DNA of 64,000 bases from Bradyrhizobium tropiciagri (GCF_018130505.1 NZ_JAFCKH010000009.1:62001-126000), one strand, 5' to 3'. Positions 41,084 to 50,514 are shown, counted from the stretch's first letter. Notes: generated by a model not told the origin, from the letters alone. Program-made: numbers and translations.

Positions 41084-42424
41084 ATGGACGGCGTCGAATG
41101 TGTAACGGCGTCGAAGCGCCGCTGGGCGATGCTCTGCATCCTGCTCGGACTTGGTCTGAGCTCCCTTGGAAGCGCGATCGTGAATATCGCCTTGCCGGAT
41201 ATCTCGCGTTCATTCGCGAGTAGTGACGCAGCGACCGTCTGGGTCGTAAATGCCTATCAGCTTTCGGCAACGGTTTGCTTGTTGCCTGTTGCAAGCCTGG
41301 TCGAATCGCTCGGCCTGAAGCGCGTCTATGCCGCCGGCCTGGCTATTTTCGTGCTCGCGTCGCTGGGGTGCGCATTCGCTCCGACATTGCCGATGCTGGT
41401 GAGTGCGCGCTTGCTTCAGGGTGTCGGAGCGGCCGGGGTTTCCGTGGCCGGCGTTGCATTTGTGCGCGTGATCTATCCGCACCGCTTGGTCGGCAAGGGC
41501 CTCGCGTTGGTCGCATTGGCGGTGGCGATACCCGGAGCCGTGGGGCCGACCATCGCGGCGGCGATCCTTGCCGTGGCGAAATGGCCCTGGTTGTTTCTGG
41601 TGAATGTGCCGTTCGGCCTCGCGGTACCGCTGTTCATTGCCGCTGCACCACCAGACGTTCGGGTTGCTCGCCCGCTCGATCTGGCCGGGACCGCTCTCAA
41701 TGCGCTGGCGTTCGGGCTGTTCGTCGTCGGCGTCGGCACGCTGGGTATTGGCGATGTGCGCATTGCGATAGGAGAGATCCTGGCCGGTCTTGTCTGTTTC
41801 GGCCTCTTCGTTCGACAACAGCTCCAGCACCCCATGCCGATGCTGCCGTTCGATCTGTTCCGCATACCGCTGTTTACCCTATCGGTGTGGACATCCGTCT
41901 GCTCCTATGCCGCGCAGATTCTGGCTTATGTCTCCTTGCCGTTCTTATTCGAGACGGGGCTGCATCTTTCGGCAGTGGAGACCGGCTTTCTGTTGACGCC
42001 CTGGCCGCTCATGACAGCCATCACGGCTCCAATCGCCGGCCGCCTGACAATCCGCTACCCCGCATCGGTGATTTGCAGCATCGGATTGACGTTGTTGGCG
42101 ACCGGTTTGTTCCTGATGGTCATCCTGCCGGCAACTCCGGCGAAGTGGGATGTCGTATGGCGGCTGGCGCTTTGCGGCATCGGCTTTGGTCTGTTCCAGA
42201 CCCCGAACAACACCGCGATGATGACGGCTGGACCCATCGGGCGTAGCGGGGCTGCGAGTGGGATGAATGCCGCGGCTCGCTACGTCGGATGGTCACTCGG
42301 TTCCGCCTTGGTCTCGTTGATCTTCGGCTTGGGCGGCGATCATGGCGCGGTCTTTTGCCTGGTCGCGGGAGTGGCCTTCGCTCTGATGGGAGCCGCTACC
42401 AGCAGCCTTCGCCGGTTCAGATAG
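41084..42424 (+). CDS. MFS transporter, DHA-type drug efflux (first)
   Basis: This 446-residue integral membrane protein has about 12-14 hydrophobic segments and the MFS drug:H+ antiporter pattern: an early ALPDISRS-like segment with VNAYQLSATVCLLPVASLVE, and a loop matching LVSARLLQGVGAAGVSVAGVAFV. It probably exports a toxic small molecule using the proton gradient. It stands on the plus strand and is convergent with a second MFS gene 30 bases downstream. The substrate cannot be told. I see no regulator adjacent to it. Confidence 0.9.
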   Translation: MDGVECVTASKRRWAMLCILLGLGLSSLGSAIVNIALPDISRSFASSDAATVWVVNAYQLSATVCLLPVASLVESLGLKRVYAAGLAIFVLASLGCAFAPTLPMLVSARLLQGVGAAGVSVAGVAFVRVIYPHRLVGKGLALVALAVAIPGAVGPTIAAAILAVAKWPWLFLVNVPFGLAVPLFIAAAPPDVRVARPLDLAGTALNALAFGLFVVGVGTLGIGDVRIAIGEILAGLVCFGLFVRQQLQHPMPMLPFDLFRIPLFTLSVWTSVCSYAAQILAYVSLPFLFETGLHLSAVETGFLLTPWPLMTAITAPIAGRLTIRYPASVICSIGLTLLATGLFLMVILPATPAKWDVVWRLALCGIGFGLFQTPNNTAMMTAGPIGRSGAASGMNAAARYVGWSLGSALVSLIFGLGGDHGAVFCLVAGVAFALMGAATSSLRRFR

Positions 42425-42454
42425 CGGCCAAATGCGGGACGCGAGCACCGATCA

Positions 42455-43960
42455 TCAGCCGCCGGCACTTTCCGGGGCCCCGGCTTTCGCCGCGGCCGGC
42501 GTCAGGGTTGCTGCAGCTACAAGGGCGCCGCAGATCGAGGTCGCGGCGGCGACAACGAGGCCGACCTCGTAGCCGGACTGGAAAGACGCGACGCAGGCGG
42601 CCAGCGCCACTCCGGCCAGTTGTGCAATCCGGCTCGCCGCATTGTTGATGCCGGAGGCGAGCCCTTCGTCGGCCTGGTCCACGCTCGACATGACCGACGC
42701 GGTGAGCGGTGCCACGAGCACAGCGAAGGAAACGCCCAGCAGGGCCATGGGTCCGATCACGCCGAGCATCAGGGATTCTGTCCGGCCGAGCGCCATCCAG
42801 ACATAGGCAAGCGCCGCACCTGCCGGTCCCGTGACGAGCATGGCCCGCGCGCCAATCTTGTCCGCCAATCTGCCGAAAATATTGGACAAGAGCCCGACGC
42901 CGAGCGTGAACGGCAGGAATACCAGCCCGGCGTCGGTCGATGACAGCGCGCGGCGATCGAACAGGTCAAACGGCAGCAGAAAAAACATGATCGAAACTCC
43001 CGCATAGACGTTCAGGGTCGCGATGTTCAGCCCGAGGAAGGCGCGGTTCTTCAAGAGGCGGGGTGGCGTCATCGGGTGTTTGCTTCTGCACTCCCAGAAC
43101 GCGTAGGCAGCGAGCCCGACAATGCCAAGCCAGGCGACGATCAAGGGCATCGTGGCCAGCTGGGCCGGACTGTCCGCGGTAGCCAGAGCTTCAGCGGAGC
43201 CGATCTGGCTGAGCGCCCAGGTGAGTGCCCCCATCGCCGAAGCGAGGATCGTGGCGCCAAGCAGGTCGAACTTGCGGTGGATGCGATCATCCTTGGGCGC
43301 GAAGACGAGCAGGACCCCTGCTGCTACCAGCGCGAGGGGCGGGTTGATCCACAATACGGATGGCCAGCCAAAAGTTTCGGTCAGCCAGCCGCCGAGGACG
43401 GGACCTCCTGCGGTGGTGAGTGCCGACGCCGCGGCCCATACGCCGATCGCCCGGTTCCGCTCGGCGCGCGGATAGGTGGCACCGATCAAAGCAAGGCTGG
43501 CGGGGGTGACGATCGCCGCGGCCGCTCCCTGCGCGACGCGGGCAGCGATCAGCCAGGCGGGTGAAGGCGCCAACGCGCAAGCCGCGGACGCCAGACCGAA
43601 CAGGACGCATCCCAGCGCGAGCATGCGCGCCTTGCCATAAACATCCGCGAGCGCGCCGCCGATCAAAGTCAGCGAGGCGAGCGACAGCATATACCCGTTG
43701 AGAACCCATTGAACGGTGGCGAAGTCCGCTCCGAAGTCCGCGCGCAATCTCGGTAACGCAACGGGCAGCGCCGTCGCATCGATGAACGCCATCGACGAGG
43801 CGATTACACAGGCCGTGAGCACCATGCGCCGGCACCGAGGCGAGACTTCGTGCCCGGACTCTTGCGGGAAAGGTTCTGTATCGACAACGTCGCGGCTGCG
43901 CGGCTCTACAAGCGGCTGCGCCAAATGCCGAGTTCCGTTTAGTCTGCTGTTGGTCCTCAC
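42455..43960 (-). CDS. MFS transporter, DHA2/EmrB-QacA type (second)
   Basis: This 501-residue membrane protein has the DHA2 (14-TM) pattern: DATALPVALPRLRADFGADFATVQWVLNGYML near residue 60, the MFS loop ADVYGKARMLALG, and VAQGAAAAIVTPASLALI near residue 138. It probably exports drugs or toxic compounds. Its start overlaps the stop of the upstream peroxiredoxin gene by four bases (ATGA), so the pump and the peroxiredoxin are one operon. That operon starts downstream of copy B of the 38-bp element. Confidence 0.92.
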   Translation of the reverse strand: MRTNSRLNGTRHLAQPLVEPRSRDVVDTEPFPQESGHEVSPRCRRMVLTACVIASSMAFIDATALPVALPRLRADFGADFATVQWVLNGYMLSLASLTLIGGALADVYGKARMLALGCVLFGLASAACALAPSPAWLIAARVAQGAAAAIVTPASLALIGATYPRAERNRAIGVWAAASALTTAGGPVLGGWLTETFGWPSVLWINPPLALVAAGVLLVFAPKDDRIHRKFDLLGATILASAMGALTWALSQIGSAEALATADSPAQLATMPLIVAWLGIVGLAAYAFWECRSKHPMTPPRLLKNRAFLGLNIATLNVYAGVSIMFFLLPFDLFDRRALSSTDAGLVFLPFTLGVGLLSNIFGRLADKIGARAMLVTGPAGAALAYVWMALGRTESLMLGVIGPMALLGVSFAVLVAPLTASVMSSVDQADEGLASGINNAASRIAQLAGVALAACVASFQSGYEVGLVVAAATSICGALVAAATLTPAAAKAGAPESAGG

Positions 43961-44433
43961 CTCTTTGCCAAGGATTTCAGGTGGCGGACAAAGCCGAGCA
44001 CATCGGCCGGCATCAGACGGCCGATCGCGCGGGTCGAATAGACGGCCGTCACCACTCGGCCATCGGGATTGAGGACGAAACCCGTTGCTTGGAGGCAGAC
44101 GGGATCGTCATTGACGAAGGCACCGGTGACGGCGGAAACCGCGCGCGCGTCGGCACCGTAAGCGACGGGGAAACCGAGCTTGTGCTTTTCGACGAGCATC
44201 TCCGACTTTTCCCGATCGTCGACCGAGACAGAAACCACCTTGATGCCTTCCTCGGCGAATTCGTCCGCCGCTCGCGCAAAAGCGGCGAGCTGGGCATTGC
44301 AGTACGGACACCAGGAACCACGATGGAATAGGACCACACCGAACCAACCGGCCAGATCGGCAGGCAAATGGATTTCGCCGCCACCGACGCGGGCAAAGAC
44401 AAGGGAGGGAAAGACATCGTTGTTCTGCAGCAT
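43957..44433 (-). CDS. Peroxiredoxin, AhpC/TSA family, CPYC type
   Basis: This 158-residue thioredoxin-fold protein has the redox motif FHRGSWCPYCNAQLAAFARA (near residue 42) and GFVLNPDGRVVTAVYS. The CPYC pair suggests a bacterioferritin-comigratory or redoxin-like thiol peroxidase. The ATG at 44433 with AAGGAG upstream is preferred over the earlier in-frame start. It is the first gene of a two-gene operon with an MFS pump and lies 110 bases from copy B of the 38-bp element, which suggests induction by oxidants or electrophiles. Confidence 0.9.
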   Translation of the reverse strand: MLQNNDVFPSLVFARVGGGEIHLPADLAGWFGVVLFHRGSWCPYCNAQLAAFARAADEFAEEGIKVVSVSVDDREKSEMLVEKHKLGFPVAYGADARAVSAVTGAFVNDDPVCLQATGFVLNPDGRVVTAVYSTRAIGRLMPADVLGFVRHLKSLAKR

Positions 44434-44870
44434 CACGACTGACTCCTTGTTGGGAATGTCCGGCGCCCCAAGCGCCGAGCGATCTTTCACCGGTTCTGAA
44501 AGGAAACGTCTCGCACCGTGGCGGTCGAACCACGGCGAAGGAAATCGTGTCTCGCCATGGATTCGATAGACGATCGTTATTGCTCGATGCGCCGCGTGAT
44601 GCCGTCATGTCCTGTGCAACTTGCGCCGCTGCAGCATTCCCCGCTGCTATGGAAACGATATGTGCCGGCTATTGGAAAATCTCGCTCCGCGCTGCGATCA
44701 ATGGTCATGTCCACTGCTGGCAAATCCCATACACGCGTTGGTCGGCGCGGGACCCCGTTGGCTGCAATGATGTTGCGAGGAGTGACTCGCGAACGGACAT
44801 GGCGGTATGCCTTCGAGCTGCCGGCTGGGCTCGCGCAGCGCATCGCGCGACGTAACCTGAGCGATAGGTC
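44434..44870. other. Divergent promoter region carrying copy B of the 38-bp element
   Basis: This 437-base gap lies between the divergent peroxiredoxin and MFS genes. It contains copy B of the conserved element. A 102-codon plus-strand frame (44547-44855) overlaps the element, has no clear ribosome-binding site and no family likeness, and is not accepted. Confidence 0.7.
44543..44580 (+). repeat. Conserved 38-bp element, copy B (LysR-type box)
   Basis: The element reads AATCGTG, then TCTCGCCATGGATTCG, then ATAG-N7-TTAT, and matches copy C at 31 of 38 positions. It lies 110 bases from the peroxiredoxin start and 290 bases from the MFS start, in a divergent promoter region, where a LysR-type regulator could control both sides. 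Confidence 0.65.
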
Positions 44871-46340
44871 GTGAGCAGCGCGTCCCTGATCCTGACCGAC
44901 AGCGGCCTTGCGCTCTCCGCGCTGAAAGCCGCCGGCGCGCAGGGCAGCACCAAGGTGCTCGCCGCGGCGAGCCTGGGCGGCTGCCTCGTGTTCATCAGCG
45001 GCGCCGTCGTCACCGTCGCGCTGGCGGCGATTGGCCGTGACATGCGCCTATCGCCGCTCGAGTTGCAGTGGTTGATGAACGCCGAGTTCTTGCCGCTCGC
45101 GGCCTTGACCTTGGTCGCCGGCGCTTTGGGGGACCGGTTCGGACAGAAGCGGATGTTTCTCATAGGGATCACCGTCTACGGCCTGAGCGTGGCCGCGATT
45201 GGCTTCGCGCCCGGCTTCGCGCCGCTCATCGCCGGTCGCTTCCTGCAAGGCTTGGGCGAAGCTGCGATCTTGCCCAACGGCCTTTCCGTGCTCGGGCAGG
45301 CGTTTCCCGCCGACAAGAAAGCCCGCGCCGTCGGCATCTGGTCTGCCGCCGCAGCTGTCGCCAGCGGTGTCGCGCCCGCGATCGCAGGCGTGCTTCTCGA
45401 CTACGGATCCTGGCGGATGACCTTTCTGATGCTTCTGCCCGTGGCCGCCGGCGCGCTGGTCGTCGGCGCCGTGTGGATACCCAGGGACATACCGACCGGC
45501 TACGCCCGGGTCGACGTCGGTGGTGCGGTCCTTTCGACAGTCGGGCTCGGCGGGCTGGGTGCCGGGCTGACCAGCCTGACCAATGGTTCCGGTCCGGACC
45601 TTTGGGTGCTCGTCACCCTGATCGTCGGACTGGGCGGCTTGGCCGGCCTGATCGTGACCCAACGGCGATTAGGCGACGACGCGATGCTGCCGCCGTCCCT
45701 CTTCGCGTCGCGGTCGGTCGTCGGCGCGAACCTGTTCTCCGTGCTGCTCTACGGGCCATTCACGGTGATGCTGACCTTGATCCCGTTCGTGATGATCAGG
45801 GGTGTGTACCTGCCGACCCTGGTGGCGGGCCTGGCCTTTATTCCCCTGCAGGTGCTGATTACGGTCGTCTCGCCGCTCGCCGGTATGCTCTGCCTCCGGT
45901 TCGGCCGCCGCTTGCCACTGTTCTCCGGCAGCGCCGTCGTCGCCTTGGGATGCGCGATGGCGCTCCGGATCGGTCCGGGCGCGACCTATTGGGTGGACAT
46001 CTTCCCCAGCATCCTCTTGCTGGCGCTCGGCATGGGCCTCGCGATCGCGCCGTTGACGACCCTCGTCCTCACCTCCGTCGAGCCCGATCGCGCCGGAACG
46101 GCGTCTGGCGTCAACAGTGCGGTCTCCCGCGTCGGGTCGCTCTTCGCCATCGCTCTGCTCGGCGGAGTCCTGCAGCAGGGCGGTCCTCAGCTGTTCTCCG
46201 GATTCCACATGGCGATGGCTGTCGCCGCGGTCGCATGCGTTCTCGCCACGCTCGCGGTGTTCATCATCGAGCCGGGGCCTCACGTCGACTTCATCCCGCG
46301 AGACCGATCCCAATCCTCAGGCAATAGGAGTAGCTCATGA
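44871..46340 (+). CDS. MFS transporter, DHA2/EmrB-QacA type (third)
   Basis: This 489-residue membrane protein has the DHA2 pattern: FISGAVVTVALAAIGRDMRLSPLELQWLMNAEFL near residue 45, the loop GDRFGQKRMFLIG, and GRFLQGLGEAAILPNGLSVLG near residue 125. It is a probable drug or metabolite exporter. The start is GTG at 44871. Its last bases overlap the start of the cupin gene by four bases (ATGA), so the two form an operon. It shares the divergent region with the peroxiredoxin-MFS operon and copy B of the 38-bp element. Confidence 0.92.
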   Translation: MSSASLILTDSGLALSALKAAGAQGSTKVLAAASLGGCLVFISGAVVTVALAAIGRDMRLSPLELQWLMNAEFLPLAALTLVAGALGDRFGQKRMFLIGITVYGLSVAAIGFAPGFAPLIAGRFLQGLGEAAILPNGLSVLGQAFPADKKARAVGIWSAAAAVASGVAPAIAGVLLDYGSWRMTFLMLLPVAAGALVVGAVWIPRDIPTGYARVDVGGAVLSTVGLGGLGAGLTSLTNGSGPDLWVLVTLIVGLGGLAGLIVTQRRLGDDAMLPPSLFASRSVVGANLFSVLLYGPFTVMLTLIPFVMIRGVYLPTLVAGLAFIPLQVLITVVSPLAGMLCLRFGRRLPLFSGSAVVALGCAMALRIGPGATYWVDIFPSILLLALGMGLAIAPLTTLVLTSVEPDRAGTASGVNSAVSRVGSLFAIALLGGVLQQGGPQLFSGFHMAMAVAAVACVLATLAVFIIEPGPHVDFIPRDRSQSSGNRSSS

Positions 46341-46756
46341 AGTTCGGATTCACTATCGCTGCCACCTGCGCAGCCCTCAGCTTGTCGATCGCCGGTCCCA
46401 CCGGCGCCCGTGATCGCGAGGCGCAAACCGTCACGAAGAATTTCGAGGCGACCATTCCGAATATCCCTGGCAAATCCCTGGTCGTCCTGGAGGTCGAATA
46501 CGCGCCCGGGGCGGCTTCCCCGTCCCACACCCATGCGAAGTCGGCTTTCATCTATGCCTACGTGATCTCAGGCGCGATCGAGTCGAAGGTGAATGACGGC
46601 GGGACGCGCATCTATCGGGCAGGCGAGAGCTGGTCGGAGCCGCCGGGGGCGACCCATTCGATCAGCCGCAACGCGAGCAAGTCAGAGCCGGCAAAGCTGC
46701 TCGCCGCCTTCGTTCTCGACACCAATGACAGCCCGCTGACGACGCCGGTCAAATAG
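46337..46756 (+). CDS. Secreted cupin-domain protein
   Basis: This 139-residue protein has a signal peptide (KFGFTIAATCAALSLSIAGPTGA) and a single cupin barrel with the metal-binding pattern PSHTHAKSAFIYAYVISG near residue 60 (two His plus a Glu or Lys variant), then GESWSEPPGATHSISRNAS near residue 95. Small periplasmic cupins of this kind may bind a metal or act on small molecules; no reaction can be assigned. It is coupled to the MFS pump upstream (ATGA overlap), so it may handle the exported compound. Confidence 0.87.
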   Translation: MKFGFTIAATCAALSLSIAGPTGARDREAQTVTKNFEATIPNIPGKSLVVLEVEYAPGAASPSHTHAKSAFIYAYVISGAIESKVNDGGTRIYRAGESWSEPPGATHSISRNASKSEPAKLLAAFVLDTNDSPLTTPVK

Positions 46757-46854
46757 CCAACTCACTGCGCCAGGCAGAAATCCACGGTGGTGAAAGCGGC
46801 CGCGAGTTCACCGCGGACCGTCCGTCATCTGCCCTGTCATCGAAAGCGGAAAAT

Positions 46855-47808
46855 ATGGATCACGCACACGACATCATTCACCCCGTAGAAGATTCATTCG
46901 CCCGGGACGTTCTCGCCGGACTATCCGCTGATGTGAAGACATTGCCGAGCCGTTGGTTATACGACGAGCGCGGATCTGCGCTTTTTGAAGAGATAACGAG
47001 GCTGGATGAGTATTACCTGACTCGAGCCGAAACCTCGATCCTGCGGGAACGGCAGAATGACATCGCCGATTTCGTAGAGTCCGGCGCGATCCTCATCGAG
47101 TATGGTGCGGGAGCCGGCGTCAAGACAGAGCTCGTGCTGGCGGGGCTGCGCGAGCCGAGAGGCTACGTGCCGATCGATATCGCCGACACCTTCCTTGCGG
47201 AAACGTCGAAGCGAATCGCCTTGCGCTTTCCATCGCTCTGGGTCCGCCCCATCGAGCGCAATTTCCTGGATGTATTTAAGGTTCCGTTTGACGAGTCCGA
47301 TGGCGGCAGGACTGGATTTTTCCCAGGCTCGACGATGGGAAATTTGAACGCGAGTGAGGCGAAGACCTTGCTTACGCAGATGGGCCAGCACCTGGGCGAC
47401 GACGGACGTGCCATCATCGGTGTCGATCTCCAGAAAAACGTCGGCACGCTGCTGCGCGCCTACGATGACAGCGCAGGTGTGACGGCCGCCTTCAACCTCA
47501 ATCTCCTTGAGCGGATCAACGCCGAACTGGGCGGTGACTTCCGTTTGGAGCAGTTCGAGCACGCGGCGCGCTGGAACGAGATCGAGAAAGCCGTCGAGAT
47601 GCACCTCGTCAGCCTATGCGATCAGCGCGTCACAATCTGTGGGCGGACGTTCGATTTCAGGACGTCGGAAACGATCCACACCGAGAGCTCCCGAAAATAC
47701 ACTGCAGAGAGCTTCGAGCGGCTCGCCCGCTCCGGCGGATGGAGAGTTGCCGAGGCCTGGCAGGATGCGGACCGGCTGTTCGGTCTGTTCGGGCTCATTC
47801 GCGGCTGA
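46855..47808 (+). CDS. egtD: L-histidine N-alpha-methyltransferase EgtD
   Basis: This 317-residue protein has the EgtD (DUF2260) pattern: SRWLYDERGSALFEEITRLDEYYLTRAE (near residue 35), the SAM-binding YGAGAGVKTELV (near residue 83), the segment FFPGSTMGNLN, and the C-terminal substrate region SETIHTESSRKYT with the Glu and Ser that hold histidine in characterised EgtD. It trimethylates histidine to hercynine, the first step of ergothioneine synthesis. EgtB, EgtC and EgtE are not in this window. It lies 98 bases after the cupin gene and ends at a strong hairpin. An antioxidant role fits its neighbours. Confidence 0.94.
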   Translation: MDHAHDIIHPVEDSFARDVLAGLSADVKTLPSRWLYDERGSALFEEITRLDEYYLTRAETSILRERQNDIADFVESGAILIEYGAGAGVKTELVLAGLREPRGYVPIDIADTFLAETSKRIALRFPSLWVRPIERNFLDVFKVPFDESDGGRTGFFPGSTMGNLNASEAKTLLTQMGQHLGDDGRAIIGVDLQKNVGTLLRAYDDSAGVTAAFNLNLLERINAELGGDFRLEQFEHAARWNEIEKAVEMHLVSLCDQRVTICGRTFDFRTSETIHTESSRKYTAESFERLARSGGWRVAEAWQDADRLFGLFGLIRG

Positions 47809-47832
47809 ATAATCGATCGCCCGATCGCCGTT

Positions 47833-47859
47833 CGAGCCTGCCTCCATGAGGCGGGCTCG
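47833..47859 (+). terminator. Hairpin after egtD, probable terminator
   Basis: CGAGCCTGCCTC and GAGGCGGGCTCG form a 12-base stem with one mismatch around a three-base loop, directly after the egtD stop. No strong T-run follows, as is common in high-GC genomes. Confidence 0.6.
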
Positions 47860-47957
47860 CCGCCATGCAATGGTCTCGAGTATCAGCGGAGGGCGAACAC
47901 GTCCGGGTTCGTCCCGCACGTGCTCGCCGCTTTTCGTTGGATGCGACCGGATCGAGC

Positions 47958-48515
47958 CTAGATCGAGCCAGCCGGCGCAACGGCAGGAAAGTCCTTCTCC
48001 GGATCGAACACATTATTGAAGAAGTTCGTCAGGGAGTACATTGCAACCAGCGCGACGATCTCAATGACGTTCGCATCCGTGTAGCCCGCATCGCGGACGG
48101 CCTTCAGATCGGCGTCGCTGACCTTGCCGCGGGTCATGATGACCTTGCGTGCAAACTGGATGGCGGCATCCCGCTTGGTGTCGCTGGCATGGCCCATCCG
48201 GGCGAGAATGATTTCATTCGCCGGCAGCTTCGCCATATGCTCGGCCGTAAAGCTGTGAACCGTCAGGCAGTAGTCGCAGCCATTCACTTCGGAGACGGCG
48301 AGACCGATGCTGTCGCGCGTTTTCACGTCGAGCGCCTTGCTCAGCGAGCCGAGCAGGGTGGCCCATGAGTTGAACGCGATCGGGCTTGCCGCGAAGGTCG
48401 ACATCATGTTTGGAGTGAACCCGATGTTCTTGGTGAACATATCGAGGGTCGGTTTCGAATCGGCCGGCACTCGTTCCGGCTTCAAAGCCGCGCTTCTTGG
48501 CATCATAGGCTCCAT
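47958..48515 (-). CDS. Carboxymuconolactone decarboxylase / AhpD-like protein
   Basis: This 185-residue protein has the AhpD-like fold with the active motif Cys80-x2-Cys83-x3-His87 (VNGCDYCLTVH) preceded by a Glu, the thiol pair used in alkylhydroperoxidase AhpD and relatives. It continues through AIQFARKVIMTRGKVSDADLKAVRDAGYTDANVIEIVALVAMY. It probably reduces peroxides or disulfides. The ATG at 48515 is followed by alternative starts at 48506 and 48503. It follows the nitroreductase gene by 22 bases on the minus strand, so the two are one operon. Confidence 0.9.
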   Translation of the reverse strand: MEPMMPRSAALKPERVPADSKPTLDMFTKNIGFTPNMMSTFAASPIAFNSWATLLGSLSKALDVKTRDSIGLAVSEVNGCDYCLTVHSFTAEHMAKLPANEIILARMGHASDTKRDAAIQFARKVIMTRGKVSDADLKAVRDAGYTDANVIEIVALVAMYSLTNFFNNVFDPEKDFPAVAPAGSI

Positions 48516-48537
48516 AAATTGCTGGGTTCACAGGCAG

Positions 48538-49173
48538 TCAAACGAGATCCAATACGTCAGCCACCGGACGACGCGGCTTTTGCGCCCAGTTTCCCGGACG
48601 CTCCGCCCCTACGGACAACAGCATGACCGGTACCTCGTCCTTGGTCAGTCCAAACTCGCGGTGCACCGCGTCGGCATCGAAGCCGATCATCGGCGTCGAA
48701 CCCAGGCCGAGGGAGCGGGCCGCGTAGATCATCGCCGCTGCGCCGAAGGTGCCGGTGCGGACGGCCTCGTCGCGCTGGCGCTGCGGGTACTCCATGTACA
48801 GATCACGTGCGGGGATTTCCCATTCCGGCACCATCTTTGCCGGCATGATGCCCGCCTTCACCAGCGGTGCCAGTCGCTCCGGTACGACGCTGGAATCGGC
48901 CAACTGGCCGCAGACGATGAAGGTAACGGCCGCTTCGGTGATCGCGGGCTGGCTCCAGGCGATCGGACTCAGCCGCGCTTTCGCTTCCGGCGTGCGCACG
49001 GCGATGAAGCGCCAGTTCTGCAAGTGGAAGGATGTCGGCGCGGCGGTGCCGATTCGCACCAGCTCGCGGATTTGTTCGTCGCTCAAGGTGGCGGTCGGAT
49101 CATAGTACTTGGTGGAGCTGCGGCTCAGGATGCATTCGATGACGGCGTTGGTCATGGTGATTCCGTTAGTCAT
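48538..49173 (-). CDS. Nitroreductase family protein, NAD(P)H-dependent
   Basis: This 211-residue flavoenzyme has the nitroreductase pattern: ILSRSSTKYYDPTATLSDEQIRELVRIGTAAPTSFHLQNWRFIAV at the N-terminus, where SRSSxK contacts FMN, and GAAAMIYAARSLGLGSTPMIGFDADAVHREFG in the C-terminal half. It reduces nitroaromatics or quinones using FMN and NAD(P)H. The ATG at 49173 with AGGAA upstream is preferred over the longer frame, which runs upstream without likeness. It leads a two-gene minus-strand operon with the AhpD-like gene. Confidence 0.9.
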   Translation of the reverse strand: MTNGITMTNAVIECILSRSSTKYYDPTATLSDEQIRELVRIGTAAPTSFHLQNWRFIAVRTPEAKARLSPIAWSQPAITEAAVTFIVCGQLADSSVVPERLAPLVKAGIMPAKMVPEWEIPARDLYMEYPQRQRDEAVRTGTFGAAAMIYAARSLGLGSTPMIGFDADAVHREFGLTKDEVPVMLLSVGAERPGNWAQKPRRPVADVLDLV

Positions 49174-49332
49174 GGCGATTCCTATGAGTGAAGGGATGGG
49201 TTGACCTTGCTGGAGATGCCGCAGGCAGTTAGCCCGTTCGACATCTGGCGCCGGGGTCCACGGGTCGTTTTCCAAGTTGCGCCGGCTCGTCTGACCGGAC
49301 GCAGCCGCTGCATGCCGGAAGGCGTTCGTCGT

Positions 49333-50250
49333 TTACGGACGAGCGCGGATGATCGTCTTCCCGCCGGTGCGCTTGGTCGGATTGAACGCGGCAACGGCGT
49401 CGTCGAGCGTCGCGATCGTGCCGATGTTGGTCCGCAGCCGTCCGTCCCGCACCCGCTGGACGATCTCGGTCAGTTGGGCGCGATCGGACTCGACGACGAA
49501 GTCAACCGCGAAGACATCGGCGAGCCGTTCCTCAACCGGGCCCACGATGGACACCAGCTTTCCTCCAGCTCGAATCAGCCGCGCGGAACGCTTCCCGATG
49601 TCGCCGCCGATGACGTCGAACACCAGATCGACCCCGCCGACATCTTCGAGGGTGTCGTTGTCGAGATCGACGAACTCCTTCGCGCCGAAGTCGAGCGCCT
49701 TCTGACGATCGGCCGCGCGCCCTGTGCCGATGACGTAGGCGCCGGCCTCTCGTGCGAGTTGCGTCACCATCGACCCGACTGCGCCGGCCGCACCGTGCGC
49801 GAGGACGCTGTGCCCCGCCTGAATGCGGCCGTGCTGGAACAATCCCTGCCATGCAGTCAGGCCCGAGATCGGCAAGCTCGCGCCCACGGTGAAGTCGACG
49901 TCGCCCGGCAGCGGCGCGAGATTGCGTGCTTCAATCGCCAGGTACTCGGCCAGGGTGCCGTCGCGATACCAGTCAGCGAGGCCGAACACCCGTTGTCCCA
50001 CCGACAGCCCCGTCGTGCCATACCCGAGGGCGGTCACCACTCCAGCCAGCTCGTGGCCAGGGATTGCCGGTGTCCGGTCACGATCGAGGCGATCGGTCCA
50101 GGTCGAGGGCCACGCCAGCTCGGTGGGGACAAATCCCGACGCATGAACCTGAACGACGACGTCGTTGATTGCCGCCTGCGGCTCGCGCCGCTCCACGAGC
50201 GTCATCCCGGCCGTTCCCGCAGCTTGATCCGTTACGACGATTGCTTTCAT
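49333..50250 (-). CDS. NADP-dependent medium-chain oxidoreductase (quinone reductase type)
   Basis: This 305-residue MDR protein has the zeta-crystallin/quinone oxidoreductase layout: MKAIVVTDQAAG at the start, IPGHELAGVVTALGYGT near residue 80, and the NADP Rossmann motif AHGAAGAVGSMVTQLAREAGAYVIGTGR near residue 148. The catalytic-zinc Cys and His ligands of alcohol dehydrogenases are missing, which favours reduction of quinones or enones. The ATG at 50250 has GGAGAT upstream. It stands alone on the minus strand between the nitroreductase operon and the OsmC gene, fitting the electrophile-detoxification theme. Confidence 0.9.
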   Translation of the reverse strand: MKAIVVTDQAAGTAGMTLVERREPQAAINDVVVQVHASGFVPTELAWPSTWTDRLDRDRTPAIPGHELAGVVTALGYGTTGLSVGQRVFGLADWYRDGTLAEYLAIEARNLAPLPGDVDFTVGASLPISGLTAWQGLFQHGRIQAGHSVLAHGAAGAVGSMVTQLAREAGAYVIGTGRAADRQKALDFGAKEFVDLDNDTLEDVGGVDLVFDVIGGDIGKRSARLIRAGGKLVSIVGPVEERLADVFAVDFVVESDRAQLTEIVQRVRDGRLRTNIGTIATLDDAVAAFNPTKRTGGKTIIRARP

Positions 50251-50514
50251 CGTCCATCTCCTTGTGTGTGGTATGGCTTTCCTTGCAGGCTGATAAAAAG
50301 TACGATCGCGAAACTCGATGGTCCAATGACCTGTGGATATGGAATCGATGCCATCGGCGTGGCTCGGCTCAGACCGGGAGCCGGTCGAATTGCTCTCGAC
50401 GAACCGCTTACGGATGTCGCGGTCATGGCCATGGCCTGTTCACCGAGCTGGTGACCCTGCGGCTATGATGGACCTTGGTGCGCCCGGTGCAATGACCGGC
50501 GGCGCGAGAGACGC

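Noticed and set aside
44547-44855. 102-codon plus-strand frame before the third MFS gene
   Set aside because: It overlaps copy B of the 38-bp element and has no supported start or similarity; the frame is not kept at copies A and C.
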